This document shows positions 8,203 to 16,565 of a stretch of DNA of 32,342 nt, piece after piece (within the stretch, counting starts at the first letter, position 1; each line of letters opens with the position of its first letter). Origin of the DNA: Sphingobacteriales bacterium (GTDB lineage: Bacteria > Bacteroidota > Bacteroidia > Chitinophagales > JADJOU01). The notes under the pieces were generated by a model. It saw only the letters and a program-made list of their open reading frames with translations, was not told where the DNA came from and made no database searches. Location: NCBI GenBank assembly GCA_021297855.1, contig JAJTHM010000088.1, positions 1 to 32,342 on the forward strand. The letters run 5' to 3'. A program made the translations under genes and the position numbers.

Positions 8203-9858
8203 CTAATTCAACAGTTCCCTTGCACTGGCCAATGAGGCAGGAGTAATACTCTCCCCACTGATCATCCGTGCGATTTCGATTTCCCTATCCGCCTGATGCA
8301 ATTGCTTGAGATGGGTAGTTGTTACATTATTTTCTGTTGTTTTATAGACGCTGATATGATGCGAGCCTCGGCTAGCTATCTGAGGTAAATGGGTGATGGC
8401 AATTATTTGATGCGCCTTAGCTAATTTATCCAAAACGGTCGCTACTTTATTTGCCACCAAACCCGAAACTCCTGTGTCTATTTCATCAAAAATCATAGTA
8501 GGAAGGTCTATTTTCTGCGCTATAAGTGATTTTATGGCCAACATAAATCTCGACATCTCCCCACCTGAAATAGCACGTTTCAACTCACGCAGCGGACTAC
8601 CCGCGTTGGCGGTGAAAAGAAACTCAACAGAATCAAATCCTTTTTCGGATAAATTAGTTTCCTCAGAAAGGAGTTCTATCTGAAATTGACTATTCTCCAT
8701 CTGCAATTCTTTTAAATTATCCAAAAGTTGATTTTCAATGAGCGATAAAACTCCTTTTCTACGGACGGATAATTTGGAAGCTAGACCAATACATTCTAAC
8801 TTTTGTTTGGCTAATGCTTTTTCAAGTTCTGCAATTTTCTCATTGAGATTTTCACCATAATTTAGGGCAGTCGCTAAATCTTGCTTAAGCAGAATTAAAT
8901 CAGATAAATTGGCTGCTTGGTGCTTGCGAAGCATTTTATGTATGAATTCTACCTTCTCGCGAAGCTCATTTAAATGCTCTTCATCAAATTCTGTATCATC
9001 TGCTAACACCTCATAGTCCCTGGCCACTTGAGTGAGTTGTTCCAAAGATGAATCCATTTGTTCATTAATACCTGCAAGCTCTTTGGAGTATTTCTCAAAT
9101 TTTCTCAATCGCAACAATATCTCTTTCAAAGAGTCCATAAGATTGACTTCGTCATCTTTCATCGTTCGCACAGAGCCCGCGAGTAGTTGTTTTATCTCTA
9201 AAGCATTTTCAGCCAGTAGATGATCCGATTCTATTTTTTCTTGATTCCATTCATCAAAATCATATTGATTCAATTCTTGCAATTGATAAGTCTGTAAATC
9301 TTTTTCAGCCTGGCTCTTTGACTGCGACTGCACGAGGAGCTGATACTCCTTTTGCATCGATTTGAAACTCAAATATGCTCGTGACATTTCTAAATTTAGC
9401 GCGGCGTTTTCTGCGAAGGCATCGACGACTTCTAATTGGAAATCTGCCGACTTTAATTCCAAGCTATCGTGCTGGGAATGAATTTCGACCAACTTAGCTC
9501 CTAGTTCTTGCAACAGTGACACATTGCAAACCGTATCATTGATAAAGGCTTTGGTCTTGCCATCTGCGATGAGCTCCCGTCTGACCGTAGTTAATTTTTG
9601 AAATGGAAATGACATAGCCTGAAACCAAGCCTCCAGATTTGTTTCACTTAAATCGAATACAGCTTCTATCGTGCATTTTTTATCTGCCGAACGTACCATT
9701 TGAGTTTGTGCGCGCTCGCCTTTGATCAAACCTAAGGCTCCGAGAATGATTGATTTTCCAGCTCCTGTCTCTCCTGTGATAATATTCAAACGGGGAGAAA
9801 AATCAATTTCTACCTCGTCTATAATCGCATAGTTTCGAATTAAAAGCCTTTTGAGCAT
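8203..9858 (-). CDS. recN: DNA repair protein RecN
   Basis: This 551-residue SMC-like ATPase has Walker A GETGAGKS at residues 29-36. Two long coiled-coil arms fill roughly 155-400. The ABC signature is SGGEMSRF (431-438), Walker B is MIFDEIDTG (455-463) and the H-loop is ITHLPQIA around His490. RecN binds DNA ends and holds broken chromosomes for recombination repair. Length matches the family. It is convergent with the peptidase gene. It lies 62 bases after the transaldolase gene on the same strand, so it may be co-transcribed with it. The AT-rich spacer carries no obvious promoter match. Confidence 0.97.
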   Translation of the reverse strand: MLKRLLIRNYAIIDEVEIDFSPRLNIITGETGAGKSIILGALGLIKGERAQTQMVRSADKKCTIEAVFDLSETNLEAWFQAMSFPFQKLTTVRRELIADGKTKAFINDTVCNVSLLQELGAKLVEIHSQHDSLELKSADFQLEVVDAFAENAALNLEMSRAYLSFKSMQKEYQLLVQSQSKSQAEKDLQTYQLQELNQYDFDEWNQEKIESDHLLAENALEIKQLLAGSVRTMKDDEVNLMDSLKEILLRLRKFEKYSKELAGINEQMDSSLEQLTQVARDYEVLADDTEFDEEHLNELREKVEFIHKMLRKHQAANLSDLILLKQDLATALNYGENLNEKIAELEKALAKQKLECIGLASKLSVRRKGVLSLIENQLLDNLKELQMENSQFQIELLSEETNLSEKGFDSVEFLFTANAGSPLRELKRAISGGEMSRFMLAIKSLIAQKIDLPTMIFDEIDTGVSGLVANKVATVLDKLAKAHQIIAITHLPQIASRGSHHISVYKTTENNVTTTHLKQLHQADREIEIARMISGESITPASLASARELLN

Positions 9859-9865
9859 TGAGATT

Positions 9866-9896
9866 AATTAATAATTTATAGCTAATAATTAATAAT
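9866..9896. repeat. AT-rich direct repeat between tal and recN
   Basis: AATTAATAAT occurs at 9866-9875 and again at 9887-9896, 21 bases apart (two helical turns), around TTATAGCT. It could be a protein-binding site or simple low-complexity DNA. Confidence 0.35.
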
Positions 9897-9920
9897 GATT
9901 TGAAAAACCCTTTAAGATGT

Positions 9921-10574
9921 TTAAGCGAATTTCTTTGAATCTTCAATAAACTGAGCCAAACCTATATTGGTCAATGGGTGATTGAGCAAACCTTTGATAG
10001 CTCCTAGTGGACAAGTAGCTATATCTGCACCTGCTTCGGCACATTTCACAATATGCAATGGATTGCGAATAGATGCAGCTAAGACCTCCGTTTCGAAATC
10101 ATAGTTTTTAAATACGTCCACGATTTGATAAATCAACTGCACTCCATCCCAGTTACTATCGTCTATTCTACCGATAAATGGAGAAATCATAGTAGCTCCT
10201 GCTTTGGCAGCCAATAGGGCTTGACCTGCACTAAATACCAAGGTGCAATTGGTTTTAATCCCTTTGGATTTGAAATGCTTTATTGCTTTTAATCCATCGG
10301 CTGTCATAGGAATTTTTACCACGATATTCTTCGCTATTTTAGCCAATTCTTCTCCTTCAGCTACCATGCCCGGAAAATCCATAGATAAAACCTCTGCACT
10401 CACTTCGCCAGAAGTGATATCACAAATCGCTTTGTAGTGCGCATGGATAGCATCCTTGCCTTGAATTCCCAACTTGGCCATCAAGGATGGATTCGTGGTG
10501 ACACCATCTAAAATTCCCATATCGTGTGCCTCCTTTATTTCAGCCAATACAGCTGTATCTATATAAAATTTCAT
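9921..10574 (-). CDS. Small transaldolase / fructose-6-phosphate aldolase-like (TalC/FSA group)
   Basis: The 217-residue protein begins MKFYIDTAVLAEIKEAHDMG and GVTTNPSLMAK, which is diagnostic of the short (about 215-residue) transaldolase subfamily. The Schiff-base lysine is K87 in NIVVKIPMT, and TNCTLVFSAGQALLAAKAGA and SPFIGRIDD follow as in TalC/MipB. It would transfer dihydroxyacetone units in the non-oxidative pentose phosphate pathway. FSA and transaldolase activities cannot be separated safely by eye. The 229-base divergent gap to prfA carries its promoter. A near-match to the -7 element (TACTTTTA on the minus strand, 10593-10600) lies 19 bases before the start. Confidence 0.92.
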   Translation of the reverse strand: MKFYIDTAVLAEIKEAHDMGILDGVTTNPSLMAKLGIQGKDAIHAHYKAICDITSGEVSAEVLSMDFPGMVAEGEELAKIAKNIVVKIPMTADGLKAIKHFKSKGIKTNCTLVFSAGQALLAAKAGATMISPFIGRIDDSNWDGVQLIYQIVDVFKNYDFETEVLAASIRNPLHIVKCAEAGADIATCPLGAIKGLLNHPLTNIGLAQFIEDSKKFA

Positions 10575-10663
10575 TACCTATTTTTTAAGCAGTAAAAGTA
10601 AGCTAAATTGAATTCTAAAATTCGCATTTTAATCCACAAAATATGGACAATTAGTATCTAAAC

Positions 10664-10699
10664 GCAAAGAAATGCAAAGATTTTGCAAAGAATGCTAAG
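10664..10699. repeat. Four phased GCAAAG-type repeats in the tal-prfA gap
   Basis: GCAAAG begins at 10664, 10674 and 10685, and a variant GCTAAG at 10694, so the spacings are 10, 11 and 9 bases, close to one helical turn each. It lies between divergent genes. It may be a regulator-binding cluster or a decayed intergenic repeat. Confidence 0.6.
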
Positions 10700-10778
10700 T
10701 TTCTTTTCGAAATGGCTTATTCACTCGAAATACGAACTTACGGCTTTAAAATGAAGCTCCTATCAATAAAAAAATGCC

Positions 10779-10786
10779 TATTTTTG
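10779..10786 (+). promoter_or_regulatory. -7 promoter element of prfA (TATTTTTG)
   Basis: TATTTTTG is an exact TAnnTTTG match, 17 bases before the prfA ATG. It is followed by GCAGCCTTTTA, and the same 15-base stretch TTTTGCAGCCTTTTA recurs in front of the ABC-F gene. Confidence 0.65.
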
Positions 10787-10803
10787 CAGCCTTTTAAACC
10801 AAT

Positions 10804-11874
10804 ATGTTAGATAAATTAGAGAGCCTTTATATTAAATTTAAACAACTTGAAGAAAAGTTGAGCGATCCAGAGTCCACTCAGGATATGGACAAATTTAAAG
10901 CCCTCAATAAGGAGTATAGAAATTTAGAGCCTATAGCAGAGAAATACTTGGAATACAAAAACTTACTGTCCAATATAGATTCCAATAAAGATATTCTGAA
11001 AAATGAATCCGATTCAGAGCTGAAGGATATGGCAAAAATGGAATTGGATGAACTGACACCGCAGGTAGAGCCGATGGAGGAAGCAATACGATTCATGCTG
11101 ATACCCAAAGATCCGCAAGACGAACGCGATGTCATTATGGAAATACGGGCAGGAACTGGCGGAGACGAAGCTTGTATTTTTGCCGAAGACCTCATGCGCA
11201 TGTATATTCGCTATTGTGAGTTGCGCAAATGGAAAGTAGAAATCATGAATGAAAGCGAGGGAACGAGTGAAGGCTATCGTGAAGTTGTGCTCAGTATCAA
11301 GGGCGAGAATGTCTATGGCGATCTCAAATACGAAAGTGGTGTACACCGAGTGCAGCGTGTCCCAAAAACAGAATCTCAAGGGAGATTGCACACTTCGGCG
11401 GCTACAGTGGCCGTGCTTTTTGAAGTAGAGGAGTTTGATATCGACCTAAATCCGGCAGATATAGAAATGATAACTTCCCGATCAGGTGGTGCTGGTGGTC
11501 AGAATGTAAATAAGGTAGAAACCAAAGTTCAACTCACGCATAAGCCGTCAGGCCTCGTAGTCGTATGCCAGGTAGAGCGCTCTCAGCATGGAAACCGCGC
11601 CCGAGCCATGGATATGCTCCGTACCAAGCTTTACGATTTAGAATTAGAAAAGCGTGTAGGCGATGTAGCGAGTCATAGAAAATCATTGGTATCCACAGGT
11701 GATCGAAGTGCTAAAATCAGAACCTATAATTACCCACAAGGTAGAATCACAGATCATCGCATCAATAAATCGATTTATTCTCTCGATGCTTTTATGAATG
11801 GCGATATTCAGGAGATGATAGACTCGCTGCGCTTTGTAGAAAATGCGGAGAAGCTAAAGGAAAATGCAATATAA
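10804..11874 (+). CDS. prfA: Peptide chain release factor 1
   Basis: The 356-residue protein terminates translation at UAA and UAG. It has an N-terminal helical domain of about 100 residues. The decoding loop holds the RF1-type PxT tripeptide, here P187-K188-T189 in [10 protein letters not shown], not the RF2 SPF. The GGQ hydrolysis motif is at 231-233 in [25 protein letters not shown] and the [10 protein letters not shown] stretch follow as in the family. A lysine at the middle position of PxT is a small oddity (E. coli has PAT, Thermus PVT). The gene is monocistronic or heads a pair with the DUF2452 gene 47 bases downstream. Confidence 0.97.
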   Translation: MLDKLESLYIKFKQLEEKLSDPESTQDMDKFKALNKEYRNLEPIAEKYLEYKNLLSNIDSNKDILKNESDSELKDMAKMELDELTPQVEPMEEAIRFMLIPKDPQDERDVIMEIRAGTGGDEACIFAEDLMRMYIRYCELRKWKVEIMNESEGTSEGYREVVLSIKGENVYGDLKYESGVHRVQRVPKTESQGRLHTSAATVAVLFEVEEFDIDLNPADIEMITSRSGGAGGQNVNKVETKVQLTHKPSGLVVVCQVERSQHGNRARAMDMLRTKLYDLELEKRVGDVASHRKSLVSTGDRSAKIRTYNYPQGRITDHRINKSIYSLDAFMNGDIQEMIDSLRFVENAEKLKENAI

Positions 11875-11921
11875 TTTTGAATTCTTAATTTTAAATATTT
11901 AGTCTAGTAGTTGAAATAGAA

Positions 11922-12344
11922 ATGACAAAGAAACCTGACAATATAGTTTACAATGAGGAAGATGGTTTCAATGCCAAACTTCTTCCCTACGCCACTACTG
12001 TTGGCGCTCCCATTATCAAAATAGAGGATGTAGTCACTTGGAAAACCACTGGCATCCAAAAAGTCAATAAAGAAATAGAATCCAAATTTAACGAACTCAA
12101 AGCTGAATACAATAAGCTACTAGAAGAGTATCGCTGGAATGATCTCATCTACAATGCCAAGTTTTCCTTCGAGCCTGTCATAGGTGAAATATACTATATG
12201 TATCTCGATAAAAATGAGAAGGAATTCCTATCTTTGATAGCGCCCACTCAATGGAAACAAAAATACCTCGCCACCCTCAAACTCAATAGCGATCGTAAAT
12301 GGATTGTGTTGGATAAGAGTGAGGAGAAAGAGGTGGAGATATGA
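11922..12344 (+). CDS. DUF2452 family protein
   Basis: The 140-residue protein begins KPDNIVYNEEDGFNAKLLPY. It continues with TTVGAPIIKIEDVVTWK, a charged helix KEIESKFNELKAEYNKLLEE, and YNAKFSFEPVIGEIYYMY, all hallmarks of DUF2452, a family found in Bacteroidota and some eukaryotes. It ends LNSDRKWIVLDKS. It has no signal peptide or membrane helix, so it should be cytoplasmic. No function is known to me. Its position behind prfA may mean shared transcription but says little about its role. Confidence 0.85.
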   Translation: MTKKPDNIVYNEEDGFNAKLLPYATTVGAPIIKIEDVVTWKTTGIQKVNKEIESKFNELKAEYNKLLEEYRWNDLIYNAKFSFEPVIGEIYYMYLDKNEKEFLSLIAPTQWKQKYLATLKLNSDRKWIVLDKSEEKEVEI

Positions 12345-12370
12345 TTTGGTAAATTAGAAATGCGTTTCCT

Positions 12371-12565
12371 TTATAAGTCCTTTTCTTTTCTCTCTGTTCT
12401 GCGTAAAACAAAATTACCCTTTTTATTTTCATCACTTGGTTTAGCATTCTGTCCTACCATAGTAAAAAACCTCTGCAGTCTTTCATATGGAGTCAAACTT
12501 AGAAACTCAGCCTCTCGTCTAGCATTATGCTCTTCTTTCGTTCCGAAAAATATTTGTTTTTTCAT
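12371..12565 (-). CDS. Small conserved-type protein of unknown function (64 residues)
   Basis: I take the ATG at 12565, giving MKKQIFFGTKEEHNARREAE and then FLSLTPYERLQRFFTMVG. An upstream in-frame ATG at 12628 would add 21 residues, but that stretch is overlapped by the terminator of the DoxX gene and is not coding-like. The pattern of a short charged helix with TPYERLQRF resembles small Bacteroidota proteins I have seen annotated only as hypothetical. It ends in a very basic tail (LRRTERKEKDL). It faces the DUF2452 gene tail to tail, with a 26-base gap. Confidence 0.6.
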   Translation of the reverse strand: MKKQIFFGTKEEHNARREAEFLSLTPYERLQRFFTMVGQNAKPSDENKKGNFVLRRTERKEKDL

Positions 12566-12599
12566 TTTAAATACAAAGTTGAAATATACGAAATCCTTC

Positions 12600-12634
12600 A
12601 AAAAAAAAGGGCTTTCACATTTCTGCAAAAGCCC
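12600..12634 (-). terminator. Rho-independent terminator of the DoxX gene
   Basis: On the minus strand GGGCTTT (12634-12628) pairs with AAAGCCC (12615-12609) around a 12-base loop and is followed by nine T (12608-12600). It lies 28 bases after the DoxX stop and sits in the leader of the small gene at 12371-12565. Confidence 0.85.
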
Positions 12635-12662
12635 ATAGTTGATTTATAAATCTTGATTCTTA

Positions 12663-13037
12663 CTACGCCACCATCGGCATATACCTGCTTCTATTTTCCC
12701 AGATAGCCCAGATATTGATGGCTAGGAAAATGGCTGCGACCGGGAGGCTTTTAGGATCGTGAGTGAGGTTGTGCAGAAAAATACCTACTGTAATCGGCAA
12801 AAGCACGATAGCACCCAGCGCTCGCATTTTAGGATAAGCGAGCAAAGCTCCGCCTGCGATTTCTGTCAGACCAACTAATGGCATCAGCCATTTTATCTTA
12901 CCAAAAGCACCGAAGACTTCCATCTGTTCGGGCGTCGCTTCTGGCATAGGGATGAAGTTGAGGAACTTATTCGCTCCGAAGATAAGCATAGCTATACCTG
13001 CTAATATGCATAATACATTGAAAACTTTATTGATCAT
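12663..13037 (-). CDS. DoxX family membrane protein
   Basis: The 124-residue protein has four hydrophobic helices (about 6-26, 49-68, 73-90 and 97-113). LCILAGIAMLIFGANKF at the start and LVGLTEIAGGALLAYPKMRALGAIVL in the middle are typical of DoxX/DoxD-like small membrane proteins. The family is linked with quinone or thiosulfate oxidation in some archaea and with redox homeostasis in mycobacteria, but most members are uncharacterised. It is followed by a clear terminator and lies 38 bases downstream of another small membrane protein gene. Confidence 0.85.
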   Translation of the reverse strand: MINKVFNVLCILAGIAMLIFGANKFLNFIPMPEATPEQMEVFGAFGKIKWLMPLVGLTEIAGGALLAYPKMRALGAIVLLPITVGIFLHNLTHDPKSLPVAAIFLAINIWAIWENRSRYMPMVA

Positions 13038-13075
13038 ATTTTAAAGATTTAATTGTAAAGATAATAGACTAAAAC

Positions 13076-13453
13076 CTATTTTCTATTTAAATAATAAAAG
13101 AGTCCTGCAACAATGACAAACGGCAAAGAACAAATTATGATTTTCCAATTAAGCTCTATAATGCCAATAAACAAAATTAAAACAAGCAGAATAGCAATGA
13201 GTCCAATGCCCCAGTAAACTAATTTTTTATTGAGAGGATCTTTAAATAAAGAGACGAGGAGCATAACTTGTCCCAACATAGGAAATATTGTCAAAGGATG
13301 TATGACAGAATTTGGGAAAGCAAATAGCTTGGATAAAACATCTTTTTCCATTTCAAAAAGAAAAGCACTATTCCCTCCACCCCACTCTAGATAGCCAATC
13401 AAAGAAGACATAATGATTAAGACGACTAGCAACTTATTCTTCGAGTTTGTCAT
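13076..13453 (-). CDS. Four-helix membrane protein of unknown function
   Basis: The 125-residue protein has hydrophobic stretches near 8-22, 50-70, 79-100 and 105-121. The first helix ends in an unusual SLIGYLEWGGGNSAFLFEME stretch, followed by SVIHPLTIFPMLGQ. I do not recognise a named family. The pattern looks like a conserved Bacteroidota inner-membrane protein. The upstream minus-strand sequence has a near -7 match (TATATTTA, 13472-13479). It is probably transcribed together with the DoxX gene. Confidence 0.7.
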   Translation of the reverse strand: MTNSKNKLLVVLIIMSSLIGYLEWGGGNSAFLFEMEKDVLSKLFAFPNSVIHPLTIFPMLGQVMLLVSLFKDPLNKKLVYWGIGLIAILLVLILFIGIIELNWKIIICSLPFVIVAGLFYYLNRK

Positions 13454-13582
13454 AAACTTAAATTTAAAATGTAAATATAAACGTATAAAACATCTTAGAA
13501 AAAAAAAATTGCCGAAGTGAACAACTCCCCTATAACGAAAAGGTTCCGTTACTTGTTTGTACTACTTTTTTTAAACTCGATA

Positions 13583-15136
13583 TTAACTGAGTATGACTTC
13601 GCCATTACTGTCCATAAAATGGAAATCGACGACTCCTAGACTAGAGTTTTTACGAAGTTTTATGCGAGTTTTGAGTTTCCACTGCCATTTCATGAATTCT
13701 GAAAAGAGCCCTTGGGTGAGGTAGGCATATACAAATGGATGAACAGTGAGGGTGATATTCTTATCAACTTTCAACACACTTTGCAGGCTATTTAAAATAT
13801 GTTCTGTAATAAATATAACATTGGAAACTTTGCCTGAACCTTTGCAGCTTGGGCAGACTTCTTTAGTATTGACCTTCTCTTGAGGTTTGGTTCGACTTCG
13901 CGTAATCTGCATCAAGCAGAACTTAGATAAAGGCAGTATCGTATGGCTTGCCTTATCTGCTTGCATAAAACCGAGCATAGCATCATTGATGGTTTCTTTG
14001 GTCTCTTGGATTTTAGTATCGATAAAATCAATAACAATGATCCCTCCAATATCTCGCAAGCGGAGTTGACGAGCTATTTCTTTTGCCGCCTCTAAATTAG
14101 TTTTAAGAATAGAATCATTGCTCTCCAATAAATCCTTTTTAGCTTTATGCACACCACTATTGACGTCTATGACGCACATGGCTTCCGTCTGTTCTATAAT
14201 CAAATAACCTCCAGAAGGCAATGGGATTATCTTATTGAAAGAAGATTTGATGCGAGGTGTAAGATTCAATACTTCAAACACAGAATCTTTCTTATAGGAT
14301 TTAATAATATCCGACTTTTCTGGAGCTATCTTCTCTACATAGTTTTTAATATTAGCAGTCAATTCTTCTCCATGCACATGAATTTTAGTAAAACTATCAT
14401 TCAAAATATCGCGTAGGAGCGTATTGGATTTTGATTGTTCCTCATGTAGTTTGACTATGCCTTGCGCTTGACTTATTTTCTTGCATATCCCCTGCCATTT
14501 ATCGAGGAGTTCATTAAAATCTTCGTATAGTTCCTTTACTGACTTGCCTTCAGCTACCGTGCGAATGATGACTCCTACATTCTTTATAGTTAACTTTGAA
14601 GTTATTTCTCTTAGTCGTGCTCGTTCTGCTGGATTGGAGATTTTCCTAGAAATATTAGACTGTGGCATAAAAGGCGTCAATACTAAAAACCTTCCCGCTA
14701 AGGATAAATCAGCGGATAACCTTGCACCTTTGCTGCTCATAGGTTCTTTCAGTATCTGAACAGCGAGGTAATCATTGACACTGAGTACGTCGCCAATTTT
14801 GCCTTCCTTTGGATACTCTGGTAGCACCAGAAAGCGCTCAATTTTTTCATTCTCTTTTTGGATTATACGATTGAAAAAACCACGAAAGGATGAAAATTTT
14901 TCTCCCAAGTCGGTATAATGCAGAAATGCTTCCTTGCCCTCGCCGATATCAATAAAGACGGCATTAAGAGGGGGCATAATTTTTTTGACTCGGGCCCAAT
15001 AGATATCACCGACATTAAGGGTATTTTGACGAGATTCACGATGAAATTCAACCAGCTCTTTATTTTCCAAAAGAGCTATGTCACAACCTAAATCTGTGGC
15101 TTGTATTACTAATTCACGCTCCATAGCTTTATTCAC
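13583..15136 (-). CDS. rng: Ribonuclease G/E family endoribonuclease
   Basis: The 517-residue protein has an embedded S1 domain from about residue 41 (NVGDIYWARVKKI and AVFIDIGEGKEAFLHY). The catalytic DNase I-like domain has D324 in CVIDVNSG and D370 in GIIVIDFID, equivalent to D303 and D346 of RNase E. The zinc-link CPSC (428-431) holds the dimer. The length is that of RNase G, without the long RNase E scaffold tail. It cuts AU-rich single-stranded RNA in rRNA maturation and mRNA decay. The start could also be the second methionine (MERELVIQ, four codons in). It is the last gene of an apparent hup-TPR-basic protein-rng operon. A hairpin lies 15 bases before its start. Confidence 0.94.
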   Translation of the reverse strand: MNKAMERELVIQATDLGCDIALLENKELVEFHRESRQNTLNVGDIYWARVKKIMPPLNAVFIDIGEGKEAFLHYTDLGEKFSSFRGFFNRIIQKENEKIERFLVLPEYPKEGKIGDVLSVNDYLAVQILKEPMSSKGARLSADLSLAGRFLVLTPFMPQSNISRKISNPAERARLREITSKLTIKNVGVIIRTVAEGKSVKELYEDFNELLDKWQGICKKISQAQGIVKLHEEQSKSNTLLRDILNDSFTKIHVHGEELTANIKNYVEKIAPEKSDIIKSYKKDSVFEVLNLTPRIKSSFNKIIPLPSGGYLIIEQTEAMCVIDVNSGVHKAKKDLLESNDSILKTNLEAAKEIARQLRLRDIGGIIVIDFIDTKIQETKETINDAMLGFMQADKASHTILPLSKFCLMQITRSRTKPQEKVNTKEVCPSCKGSGKVSNVIFITEHILNSLQSVLKVDKNITLTVHPFVYAYLTQGLFSEFMKWQWKLKTRIKLRKNSSLGVVDFHFMDSNGEVILS

Positions 15137-15150
15137 AAACTAAAATAAAC

Positions 15151-15176
15151 AGACGGAGCTCTCTAGGAGCCCGTCT
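15151..15176 (-). promoter_or_regulatory. Hairpin in the rng leader
   Basis: On the minus strand AGACGGGCTC (15176-15167) pairs with GAGCTCCGTCT (15161-15151), with one bulged base and a 5-base loop CTAGA. It is followed by GTTTATTTTAG and then the rng start at 15136. It may be an attenuator or weak terminator after the 29-residue gene, or an RNase-sensitive leader structure. RNase E is known to control its own mRNA through a leader element. Confidence 0.55.
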
Positions 15177-15244
15177 TCACTAATTATAAATAAACAAGGA
15201 TTTTTAAACTGAAACCGATAAAGTCTTGATAGAATTGTATCAGA

Positions 15245-15334
15245 CTATTTCTTCTTATGTCTATTTTTTCTCAATCTCTTCTTTCTCTTGTGAGTAGCGA
15301 TCTTATGTCTTTTTCTTTTTTTACCGCAAGGCAT
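15245..15334 (-). CDS. Tiny highly basic protein, ribosomal-protein-like (29 residues)
   Basis: The minus strand encodes MPCGKKRKRHKIATHKRKKR followed by LRKNRHKKK and TAG. Of 29 residues, 20 are Lys, Arg or His. Bacteroidota genomes carry near-identical MPSGKKRKRHK-type proteins at this position. The composition fits a small ribosomal protein of the Thx or bL38 kind. I think bL38 likely, but that is from memory and not proven. It lies 27 bases after the TPR gene and 108 bases before rng, inside the hup operon. It is easily missed by gene callers because of its length. Confidence 0.8.
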   Translation of the reverse strand: MPCGKKRKRHKIATHKRKKRLRKNRHKKK

Positions 15335-15361
15335 ACTTTATATTTTTTGGGTTAATAATTT

Positions 15362-16216
15362 TTATTTTGTTTGGTTTGGTTTCGTTCTCGTTTTTAAATC
15401 CTGTATAGCGACTTCAAGCTGTTCCTTCATGGCTTGAGGTGTTTTGCTATTGTTTTTTACAGAAGTTAAATCTTTGGCGGCCAACTCATACTTCTCCATT
15501 CGGGCAAATACTTCTGCTCTCATAAGTAAGGCATCTGGATTTTGAGGTTGCAAATATAACACATTTTCAAGTCTTTGGGAGACTTTTTCTAGCTGTCCAG
15601 AAACCAAACCAAATTTTGCCAGCAGAAGTTGGGCATCTATATTGGCAGAATCTTTCTTGACAATGCCTAGTAGAAGCTGAACCCCATCCATAGGCTGATT
15701 GCTCAGTTCCATATAGCATTGAGCCAGTTTCATTTTTGCACCTAGATTATTAGAATCTAAATCTATGCTTTTCTGAAAAGATTGGATAGCATGCTTTGAA
15801 ATATCAGAATATAGATTGGTATCTAGTTTTGGGTCTGATAGGAGGCTAATAAAATTGGAGCCCGCTAATTCCCATGAATTTGTGTTTTGAATATAACTCG
15901 CTTTCTTGAAAACAAATAAGGCAGCTATTTCTGGAGCTTGCAGTCTATTATAAACTTCTATACCTTCGGTCAGTGCTTTCACTGCGGTAAGGCTATCGGT
16001 TGCTTCACTTAGTCTAGCTTCAATGGCATTGAGATAGAGTTTTGTGCTATCCGCCTGTTTATTGATAAAATTGTATCTAAACTCTTCTAGACTTGTCTTT
16101 GAAGCTGGACCAGATGAGACTAAATCTCGTTTATTCTTCTTTGTAGGAAGAAATAAGTACATACCCAGCGCGATAAGTATGGCTAGTCCAAAAATTAAGG
16201 ATGATCGATGCTTCAA
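15362..16216 (-). CDS. Tetratricopeptide-repeat protein with N-terminal membrane anchor
   Basis: The 284-residue protein has a single hydrophobic helix, SLIFGLAILIALGMYLFL (residues 6-23), followed by a basic stretch, so most of it should be in the periplasm. About four TPR-like helical pairs follow, for instance AIQSFQKSIDLDSNNLGAKM, VKKDSANIDAQLLLAKFGLV and LYLQPQNPDALLMRAEVFAR, whose Pro/Ala spacing is typical. TPRs mediate protein-protein contacts. No partner is evident. It starts 11 bases after hup and is clearly in the same transcript. A hup-TPR-rng order is a familiar Bacteroidota arrangement. Confidence 0.85.
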   Translation of the reverse strand: MKHRSSLIFGLAILIALGMYLFLPTKKNKRDLVSSGPASKTSLEEFRYNFINKQADSTKLYLNAIEARLSEATDSLTAVKALTEGIEVYNRLQAPEIAALFVFKKASYIQNTNSWELAGSNFISLLSDPKLDTNLYSDISKHAIQSFQKSIDLDSNNLGAKMKLAQCYMELSNQPMDGVQLLLGIVKKDSANIDAQLLLAKFGLVSGQLEKVSQRLENVLYLQPQNPDALLMRAEVFARMEKYELAAKDLTSVKNNSKTPQAMKEQLEVAIQDLKTRTKPNQTK

Positions 16217-16227
16217 AAAAGGAATTA

Positions 16228-16515
16228 TTATTTTTTGCTGCTACTCTTTACTGCTTCTATAAACTCCTTGGCAGGTTTGAACGCTGGAATCTGGTGTGCA
16301 GGAATATTGATAGCAGTGTTGGACTTTATGTTTCTTCCGATTTTTGCAGCGCGTTGTTTTACAATAAAGCTACCAAAACCTCTAACATATACGTTTTCAC
16401 CTTTTTCTAAGGAGCTCTTCACTTCTTTAAAAAATTGCTCTACAGCTACGAGTACGTCTACTTTTGGCACTCCTGTAGTGTCTGCGATTCTTGCGATTAC
16501 ATCTGCTTTTCTCAT
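16228..16515 (-). CDS. hup: HU-family DNA-binding protein
   Basis: The 95-residue protein opens MRKADVIARIADTTGVPKVD (alpha-helical dimerisation part). It continues with VYVRGFGSFIVKQRAAKIGRN, the signature of the beta-ribbon base. It then has the arm with NIPAHQIPAFKPAKEF, where the conserved proline intercalates into DNA. The tail is KSSSKK. It bends and compacts DNA as a dimer. It heads the minus-strand operon hup-TPR-basic protein-rng. An exact -7 motif lies 50 bases upstream. Confidence 0.95.
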   Translation of the reverse strand: MRKADVIARIADTTGVPKVDVLVAVEQFFKEVKSSLEKGENVYVRGFGSFIVKQRAAKIGRNIKSNTAINIPAHQIPAFKPAKEFIEAVKSSSKK

Positions 16516-16565
16516 TGATTTTGAATTATTTAATTATGACTTGTGGTTATTTTTTTTTGAGAGCG

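Noticed and set aside
11014-11391. Minus-strand open frame of 125 codons inside prfA
   Set aside because: Complete overlap with well-supported prfA codons; Phe/His-rich sequence typical of an antisense shadow.
12360-12638. Plus-strand open frame of 92 codons
   Set aside because: Mirror of the small minus-strand gene and the DoxX terminator; its sequence is low-complexity and not protein-like.
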